DNA from: Cenococcum geophilum 1.58
Lineage: Eukaryota > Ascomycota > Dothideomycetes > Gloniales > Gloniaceae
DNA length: 64,000 nucleotides
Assembly: GCA_001692895.1 (NCBI GenBank)
Contig: KV748201.1
Location: 1,116,001-1,180,000, forward strand
Reading direction: 5' to 3'
Position 1 is the first letter of the stretch. Every line of letters starts with the position of its first letter. The notes under the pieces were generated by a model. It ran no database searches, was not told the DNA's origin, and worked only from the letters and a program-made list of their open reading frames with translations. This document shows positions 57,130-64,000 of this stretch, piece by piece. A program made the position numbers and the translations under genes.

Positions 57130-60100
57130 GGGTCTTAAGAGCTTAATACAGCTTTGCCTTAGTTATGGCATCTACTAGGTTATCTCCGCTAGTAATCTAT
57201 TTAACCTCTATAATCTTACATCGTTTATAGGCCTGACGTAAGCACATTAGGTAAACTATGAGTCTCTTCTCCTGTGTCGTACCTAGCTTGACTAGGCAGT
57301 TATAGAGAGACTTTAAATTAGTGCATAAAACTAGGGGTAGCTGCTCCAATTATAGGATCTTCTAGATCGTTAATTTAATTACGGCTGCTATATTAAAGCT
57401 ATAGGCTAGTATATATAGTTTAGAAGCTAGTACACTACAGGTTACTCGTTTATATTTAATTAAAGACTAATATAGTATATTTACGTCTTGGTTATAGTCT
57501 ATAAGTACAATTATAAAGCCGATTTGCAATAACAGGTCCCTATTATTGGTAAAGGAGGCATCCGTAAATACTATTACGCTAATAAAATTTAGGTCTAGCG
57601 GTATAAAAGTAAGTCCTTTTGTCGCATTATCAATTTGCTATTAGATGCGCTTATTAAGCTACTTAATATTTTCTTCTTACGGATCTACTGCCTGGGCTGT
57701 AAAGGATAAGTTATAGGCAGATTCGGGTTAACAGACTGTGGCAATATAGGCACCTCTTGCACGCTATACAGCGTATTAGTCCTTTATATTTACGGTCTTA
57801 TAGGTCTCTCCGCGGGAACTAGTAAGGTCTATAGGCTTTACCGTAATAGGCTTTAGGTTTTAAGCTTGGCGTTCCTAAGTTAGCTAAATTAAGTTGCCCT
57901 TTTATATAATTAAGCCTCTATTAAACTTAATTAGAGTCCGCTTAATTAACTGCTCTTATAGCTTTACTAGGAACTTAGCTTTTTACAGTTTAGTCTCTTC
58001 CGTATCCGTAAAAGTTTGGTCCGCTAGAAAGAGGGTATCGTCCGTTTAAAGTTTAATAATGCTAAGGCTGTTTAATAGGGTATATAGGAGGCAAGGGTTA
58101 TAGGTCGACTGCTCTATCTTAAGTTTACTAATATAGTGCTAGTAGTACGTCTTAAACTAGTGGTTTCTAGCTTCTAGCACTCTGTAAAGTAGTTTTATAA
58201 CCTATAAAATTATTTTTGGTTATAGATTAAGCTCGAGCGGTGGCCATATAAAGATGTCCCTACTTAAGTAGATATTAGACTATATATAGGCTTACAAGAT
58301 ATCCTATAAGTAGAGGGCTATAGGTTTAGTTTGCTATAGTCCTAGTATAAGCGCAAGTATAATCTATTAACTAACCCGTTAAATTATAGGTAATTATATA
58401 AGAATAAGGTCCTTTCCCTGGTTATTATAAGCTTATATAACAAGCCTTAACTTTTTAAAGGCTTTATTAGTATTAGGGTGCTTAATTTCGTCAATAAAGC
58501 GTAAGTTAAATATACGGACGCCTTATGGAACGTCTCTCTCCGTTATAACCGCAAAGACGCCCTTCTTAAGTAGTCCGTTAATCTCTTTGCGTCATAAGTC
58601 TATAAAAGGGGTTTCCTGTACTAGAACTAATATATCTGTAGGCGGAGATTACTTTACGGATGTGCCTATAAAGGTTAGGTAATTCTCCGTTACGGGGTTC
58701 TTACGGGGGCGTCCTTGGCTATACTTTACAGCAGGTTCTATAGGTTCATTGGGTTTCTAGGGGACCTCTAGGGTAGGTAAGGGTGCTTCTAGTTTATCCA
58801 ATTCGGTAGGTGCTTCTGGTTCGTCTAGCTTAATATTATAGATGTTTTCGGACCGAAAATAGGGTTTTATAGACGTGCTTCTGAAGCTTGTTGGTCCGCT
58901 AGGGAGCTATATACAGTAGGTCTCGTCTTCTACGGCTAGTAGATAGTAAGGTCTAGTCTAATTGCCGCTTTTACGCTATATAAGGACTTTAGAGTTAAGC
59001 GGGAGGTTATATACTAGGGTCATATTAGGTCTATTACGGTGGTGCAAAGCGTTATTAATAGTTTATTTAGCCCGTAATTTGACTATTTCGGCTATTGCCT
59101 TCCGTATTATAGCTGCTCAATCCATAACGGACGGGGTAGGAAGGTCCAGTTTACTCATCCTTAGGTAGGCTCCGTAGACTAAGAGGGTAGGTACTAGTCT
59201 ATTAGGGCTAGCGGTATCGTTAACGGCTTTTACGGCCATCTATAAAGCTAGTTCTTTTTAAATATTCTTACACTCGTCTATAATAATCTAGTAAGCTCTC
59301 CGTAAAGCTAGGTAAGCTTACTTAATAAGTTTAACGGACTAGTACGCCTTAACTAGAACGGCTTTTGTTAAAATAGCTATAGCTATAGCGTACTGTTAGA
59401 ATTCCTTACTAATAAAGTTCCTACTAGCGTCGTAGGTAATATACTTAGGGGGTCTAAGGTATGTGTTAATCTAGTAGGTCCGTAAAATATCCTAAGTATA
59501 TTTTATAGATATATTTTGCAACTAACGGGCGGCTTAATAGCAGGTTGCCTTGTTAACTATATATAATACTAGACTACCGTTAATATACATAATATCCACG
59601 TATACTAAGTGGTTAAAGTTAAGGTCCTTATAAAGGGTAAACTTAAATCTACCTAGGGAACGTCCATATTTCTAGCAAAAAGAGCAGTATTTAGTTAGGT
59701 GGTCGATTACCTTCCTATTAACGTCGTTATATCCAGAGCGTTTAAGAACTCTATATAGCTTTTCGGCTAATAGGTAGCCGAAACGGCGGTGTAAACGGTA
59801 GATTTCAGTACTGGTAAGGTAGCACGGGTTATAGTCAAAAGATTCCTAAATATAGGTCCGTAAAGTCTCTCCCTATATAAGGAACGGGTGTCCAAATCGT
59901 CGTGTAATTAGTAGGGTAATATACTTACTTCCTAGGGCAGTTATGGGGCTAGTTAAGGTGTCCGTAATATTATTATAGTAGACCTATAACCTATCCATAT
60001 CTACAAGACAGAGTAGAAAAGGGGTGTCCGCTTTTACTATATGGAAGTTAACTAGGCCAATTAGGGTCTTAACTGCAACTAATCTAATTAATACGGTTAA

Positions 60101-60598
60101 ACTAATGCCAAATTAGACGTTTACGGCCCTAGCTTGCATAGTGTTAATGTCCGTATTATCATTTACGGTAGTCTTATATATAAGGTATTGTCCGTAACCT
60201 ATAGTAGACTTCTTAGAGGTACCTATATCAATTATAACGCCATAGAATTCTTTGGGGGTATAGTGTTCTATAGTAATATATATAAATAGGTCCTATTCGC
60301 GGTCCGTAACGTCCGTAATAGGTCCAACGGGTATACTTATAGGCTAGTTTTCGGGTGTAATTAAGTGTATAAAGGAGCGGTCAGCTAATACGGTTATAGT
60401 ATTAAAGGCTTAACTGTCCGTAAAAGGTCTAAAAGTAGTTAGAAATATCTCTAAGGTCTCCTATTCCTAAGCGTCTAAGTTAAAGTCAATTATAAGGGCT
60501 TCTATTAACTCGTCAGAGGGCTCCTCTACTTCCTCTCCTTCGTATTTTAAAATAAACTAGTTAATCCGGTTATCAAGTCTCTTCCTAAACTTATTACG
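57130..60598 (-). pseudogene. Element F Pol: protease, integrase, RT, RNase H
   Basis: The minus-strand protease lies around 60160-60250 (EFYGVIIDIGTSKKS; active site D-T/S-G altered). The integrase zinc domain LHRRFGYLLAEKLYRVL (about 59740-59800) has its CSFC pair near 59690, and the core starts VYVDIMYINGS (about 59575-59610). RT is degenerate, with a TDD-like site inside LNFKRTIPSF (about 58030-58060; related elements read QTDDT). RNase H is VFTDASFTNNRDLLLQIGF (about 57515-57575), then VLASKLYILAYSFNIAAVIK and VDAITKAKLY (about 57155-57185). Stops at RIP sites interrupt every domain. Homology of RT is the weakest part. Confidence 0.88.
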
Positions 60599-60603
60599 TT
60601 CTT

Positions 60604-60761
60604 TGTTACGGCACTGATACAGACCCTAGTCAGGGGCTCGGCCGAGCCTTGGCGCCATGTATATAGACGTGTCCTTTCCTCAACCTTCTCCAAGACCTTG
60701 TCTTGGAATTCTAGTTCACTGGCTACCAATAGATTCTTGTTCTTTTGACAGAGCCATCACA
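60604..60761. mobile_element. Solo LTR (158 bp), not RIP-mutated, inside element F gag
   Basis: TGTTACGGCACTGATACAG at the left and GAGCCATCACA at the right are flanked by a perfect duplication TTCTT (60599-60603, 60762-60766). It splits the Copia zinc-knuckle coding stretch. If the insert and one TTCTT are ignored, the minus-strand reading passes from RHT-stop-EE to RNKFRKRLDN without a frame change. The inside keeps CA/TG dinucleotides. The full parent element is not in the window. Confidence 0.88.
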
Positions 60762-60766
60762 TTCTT

Positions 60767-62219
60767 CCTAGGTATGCCTTATAGACCAACATCCTTTCTT
60801 GCCGTATATAAAGCACTTCTGACTAGTTTGTCTGTGGGGGTATGCTTTCATACAAAAGTTGCTGTAGAGGTTGCGGGTAGAACCTAGTTAATGCGGATAC
60901 TGCTAGCGGTATCGGCGGTCCGTAAAATAGGCATCTAAATTAAGTTGCGGATTTTATAGGTCCGTAATAAAAGCTTAAGTACTGCCTAGCGGGTTTAAGG
61001 CTTTATATATTATAATAAAGGACCGTAAATCATTAATAAGGCTAGCTATAGTGTCTACAGGCTTATAACAGGCGTATTTATAGGGTTCTATTTCCTAGCA
61101 GGCCGTAATCAGTTTGTTATACAAGAAGTTGTCCGTTTAAAGCTTAATATTAAAACCGTGCTATAAGTGGCGGAGGTCTTTAATAAGGATTTGTAGGCAC
61201 TCTATAGTTAATTTTTTAGTATTCTTATCTATTACGGTCCATAACTTGGTCGCATTCTATTAGGTAAGGATATCACGCCTATATTCCGGTCCTTTAAAGT
61301 AGTTACATATAGCTTCGCATAGCTTATTAAAGGGAACACCAAGGGGGTTGCTCTTAAGGTTAGTATAGTAGTAGTTAAGTGCTAGGCCGCGCAGCATGGT
61401 AGAGTAGGCTTAGCTAAACTCCTATTTAGGAATATCAGCCTTTTAACAGAGGTCCGTAAAGATAGTCAGTTTAAAGTTAAAGTTATCGTTTTCACTACTA
61501 TACTTAGATTTGTCGGTGTAGAGCTTAGCTAGGTTAGCTAGCTCCTTACCATAGGTCTTTACTTAGGTAGTTTGCGGGTCTATAGCTTGCGGATTTATAG
61601 GTTGCGGATATATAGGTTGCGGATTTGTAGTTTAAACAACATAAGGGGTTTAGTCCATATTTTGGTTCGCGGGGGTATTACAGTCCGTAATTTGGGTTAC
61701 GGGGGTATTACGGTCCGTAATATAAGTACTAGGTATACTTTAGTTAGTAAAATCAATTCCAAAACTGCTTAAGTTTATAGGACGAATTTAGTTAAGAGGG
61801 TCAGGTATAAGGCTAGCAATTATATTAAGTTTAGAAGAAGTAAAGAGTTCCTTAGTAGTGTTATACTCGTCTAGGATTTCTTTCTTAGTCTATTCCGTTT
61901 AGTTCTCCTTATATATTATATTATATAAGGACCATACAACAGTAACCTATTTATTCCTTTTAACCTATACGCCTTAGTTACGTAAAAGGGTCCGTAGGTT
62001 ATAGATGGTAGTAGGGTTGTATTCCTTAAAGATAGCTTCCATAAAGTCCGCAAAGTCTTCCTAATATTACTCCTATAGGTTGACATTTATAAGCTTAAAG
62101 TATTCGTACTTAAGGATTTTAAATTTGATATAGTTGTTGACGTTATCTATAGACGTAACGTCAACTTCTTATCTCCACTTCTTTTAACCTTTATTAACCT
62201 GCTTACTAATGTCTACCAT
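60767..62219 (-). pseudogene. Gag of element F
   Basis: The minus-strand ATG at 62219-62217 opens MVDISKQVNKG and continues through a Gag reading of about 480 codons. A proline-rich repeat (PQPIYPQPINPQ, about 61575-61625), a capsid-like middle (ENDNFNFKLTIFTDL, about 61450-61495) and the knuckle CFIYGKKGCWSIRHT (about 60767-60812) are visible. The C-terminal end lies past the solo LTR (below 60599). Stops at Q/W codons. Confidence 0.85.
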
Positions 62220-62748
62220 ACTGTGTAGTGTAGTGTGGTGTATAGCGGGTGAAAGAGGTCTTGTAAGGGTCCGTAAAATCGGTTAATAGGCCCGTAACGG
62301 TTTATAGAAGGGTAAGGGGGTCTCTGTAGGGTCTTAATAGGTCCGTAATAGTTCGCAGGAGGGTAAGAGGTCTCCGTAATGGTCCGTAAAAGTAATTAAT
62401 AGGTCTATAACGGTTTGTAAAAGGGTAAGGGGTCTCCGTAAGGGGTTAGAGAGGAGGCCGGGGTATTTTAGTAGGGTGTGGTGGTTGTGTTTTTAGTATA
62501 ATTATGTTTTTAACGTGGTCGCGTTAACTACTGGTATAGTAGTTAATATCTCTAATTAAGGTAGAGCGTAAACGTCTTCTAAAACTAGGGTAGATTTAAG
62601 GTAATTCTAGGTAAGGTAGAGCGTCAGACGTCTTCTAAATCTAGAGTACTTTAATTCTCTTTAACTGAAATAGGGGCTTATAAGGTGGAGCGTTGGACGT
62701 CTTCCAAGCAAGTGCGTATCTCTTGATCTGTGCGCGCTTACTAATCAG
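62220..62748 (-). repeat. 5' leader of element F with about 65-bp tandem repeat
   Basis: Between the gag start and the LTR no coding is seen. Three imperfect units of about 65 bp lie at about 62260-62450. Each has GGTCCGTAA, a TTAATAGG block, GTAACGGTTTRYARAAGGGTAAG and GGTCTCYGTA. A second set of GGTAGAGCGT-ACGTCTTC units (about 62560-62705, three copies) follows. Both are probably leader or packaging-region repeats. Confidence 0.75.
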
Positions 62749-63017
62749 TGTTGGTACCAATTTAATGGTATAAGTAAGTCGTGTCTAGGGGCACGAAATA
62801 CGTATAGTATCGTATACTTATTTAGACGGTGGTAACTGTCGGTTCTATTAAGGTGGGCTACGTGGTCTATATACTAACGCACCTCCCCCCTAACTAGCTA
62901 GTGTTTTAGGAGTGCACTAGACGCGTAAGCGAGTGGGTATACCGAACGCGTAAACGCGTACTTGGTGTATCAAACGCGTAAGCATGTGGTTAGTATAATA
63001 GGTGCTGTAATTATACA
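62749..63017 (-). repeat. LTR of element F (5' LTR in transcription order)
   Basis: It begins TGTTGGTACCAATTTAATGG and ends GCTGTAATTATACA with the CA intact. It matches 56513-56789 except for transitions and loss of one ACGCGTAA unit. Confidence 0.92.
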
Positions 63018-64000
63018 GGACCTAATTCTTAAAATCTATCAACTAAAGTTAGAGATAGTAATTAAGACGGATATATTAGACTTTATACTAGGAGTATACT
63101 TTCTATAAAAATATAAGGATAGATGGCACCTAGTAGCATATTATAGTTAAAAGATAACACCACCGGAACTAAACTATAACATCTATAATAAGGAGTTATT
63201 AGGAATAGTTATAGCACTTTAGAAATAGAGAGCATTCTTACAAGGCATAGAGAAACTATTTATAGTTAAGATGGATTATAAGAACCTAACGGGGTTCCTA
63301 ATAATAAAAGAACTTAATTGGAGATAAGTTAGATAGGCAAAAATGCTTATAAAATACCATTTTAAAATTCAGTATATTAAGGGAATAGATAATACACAAG
63401 TAGATACTCTAAGTAGGAAAACTAAACTATAAAACGATGAAAAGCTATTAGGGGCTTTATTGCAAAAGGACATAGACAGATTAATTAGATATAATTATCC
63501 AAAGATTATAGCAATATAAGAAAAAAAGATCCATAAATTACTAGAGAGTAACTAGACGTAAAAGATCTAAAAAGCGTAGGTAGAGGATCTAGACTTAGAG
63601 CAGTACGAGAATTAAAAGGCAATATATATACCGAGATCTATCGCAAAGAAGTTTGTTAAGTTATTTTACAAAGGACTAACTTAAGGACATAACAGAGCTA
63701 TAGGCTTAGTATTAAGACTTTAAGAGGAGTATATTATTAATGGAATCTAGGGACTAGTAAGACAAGTTATAAAGGAATATCTAGATTACTAAAGAAATAA
63801 ACTAACGAGATATAAGCTATATAGAGGGCTATAACCTATTAAAATACTAGAAAGACTATAGGAAGTCATATCATAGGACTTTATTATTAAGTTACTAAAG
63901 TTAAGAGATCCTATTACCGGGCAAGATTATAACGCGATTTTAGTAATAGTAGACAAGCTAATAAAGTAGGGATACTTTATAGCCTATACGGAAGAAATCT
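63018..64000 (+). pseudogene. Copy E Pol continued: RNase H and integrase (truncated by window end)
   Basis: It resumes after GGACC with LRIYQLKLE-like sequence. RNase H has LNYNIYNKELLGIV (about 63170-63212), and QADTL-type D at about 63400. The integrase zinc domain starts GHNRAIGLVLRL (about 63687-63722). The core shows ILVIVDKLIK (about 63935-63966). The window ends before the second and third catalytic residues. Confidence 0.88.

Larger units (their letters stand above)
56513..63017 (-). mobile_element. Ty1/Copia element F, minus strand, inserted in copy E
   Basis: LTRs lie at 56513-56789 and 62749-63017 (TGTYGGTACC...TTATACA), with a perfect 5-bp duplication GGACC (56508-56512, 63018-63022). 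On the minus strand the order is gag (start 62219), CCHC knuckle, protease, integrase, reverse transcriptase, RNase H: the integrase-before-RT order that defines Copia. A solo LTR (60604-60761) interrupts it at the knuckle. RIP is moderate. The octamer GTCCGTAA recurs throughout, including non-coding parts. Confidence 0.94.
50182..64000 (+). mobile_element. Chromovirus (Ty3/Gypsy) copy E, inserted in D, runs off the window
   Basis: The 5' LTR is 50182-50603, directly after CTTAG of copy D (the expected 5-bp duplication; its partner lies beyond 64000). Gag is from 50644. It is interrupted by the TA element 51896-53256 and by Copia element F (56513-63017). Pol continues to the window end inside the integrase. 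RIP is somewhat lighter than in A, C and D: more CA remains, and several tryptophan and glutamine codons survive. Confidence 0.92.

Noticed and set aside
58962..59168. 68-codon plus-strand frame
   Set aside because: Antisense to Copia element F pol; no start context or domain.
61572..61772. 66-codon plus-strand frame with LRIYRLRI repeats
   Set aside because: It is the antisense of the proline-rich repeat in the Copia gag.

Overview
The window looks like an AT-rich, gene-poor block of a filamentous ascomycete (Pezizomycotina) genome, possibly subtelomeric. The evidence is repeat-induced point mutation (RIP): nearly every repeat longer than about 400 bp has lost its CpA dinucleotides and carries dense TAG/TAA stops, while ATG starts and YLDD-type motifs have changed by G-to-A. 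The only balanced-composition gene is a fungal HET-domain gene near 39.8-42.0 kb, and it too carries stops. I see no intact protein gene, tRNA, rRNA or CRISPR array.

Backbone, with insertions removed (about 1-629, 16042-16857, 17871-24532, 38128-42938). A plus-strand degenerate gene resembling DUF6589 proteins lies at about 340-629 / 16042-16857 / 17871-19170. It is followed by tandem repeats and GC-rich triplets (19.2-20.9 kb), and then by a minus-strand degenerate RecQ-like helicase of the fungal telomere-linked type (about 24470-22040). After an AT-rich gap come two long hairpin elements (38913-39303, 39311-39691) and the HET pseudogene (39803-41974).

Insertions. One chromovirus family (Ty3/Gypsy; LTR about 420 bp, ends TGTTACGGA...TCCGTAACA) is present four times on the plus strand. 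Copy A (630-16041) lies in the DUF6589 gene. Copy C is at 24533-38127. Copy D starts at 42939. Copy E starts at 50182 inside D and runs off the window. A second chromovirus, B (2796-11127, minus), lies in A. A Tad/L1-like LINE (26324-31908) lies in C, and a 1-kb relative (16858-17870) lies in the DUF6589 gene. A Ty1/Copia element F (56513-63017, minus) lies in E. Three TA-flanked elements with CRTYAGGAAA inverted ends lie in A (2346-2574), B (6119-8549) and E (51896-53256). Two short solo LTRs without RIP (11813-11998 and 60604-60761) lie in A and F. Target duplications and uninterrupted sister copies support most of these boundaries.

Order of events: the DUF6589/helicase backbone was invaded by A, C and D; B entered A, the LINE entered C, E entered D and F entered E. 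RIP damaged the large copies. The short solo LTRs are undamaged, so they arrived later or were too short for RIP. All functional statements about transposon proteins refer to the ancestral elements; the copies here are dead.
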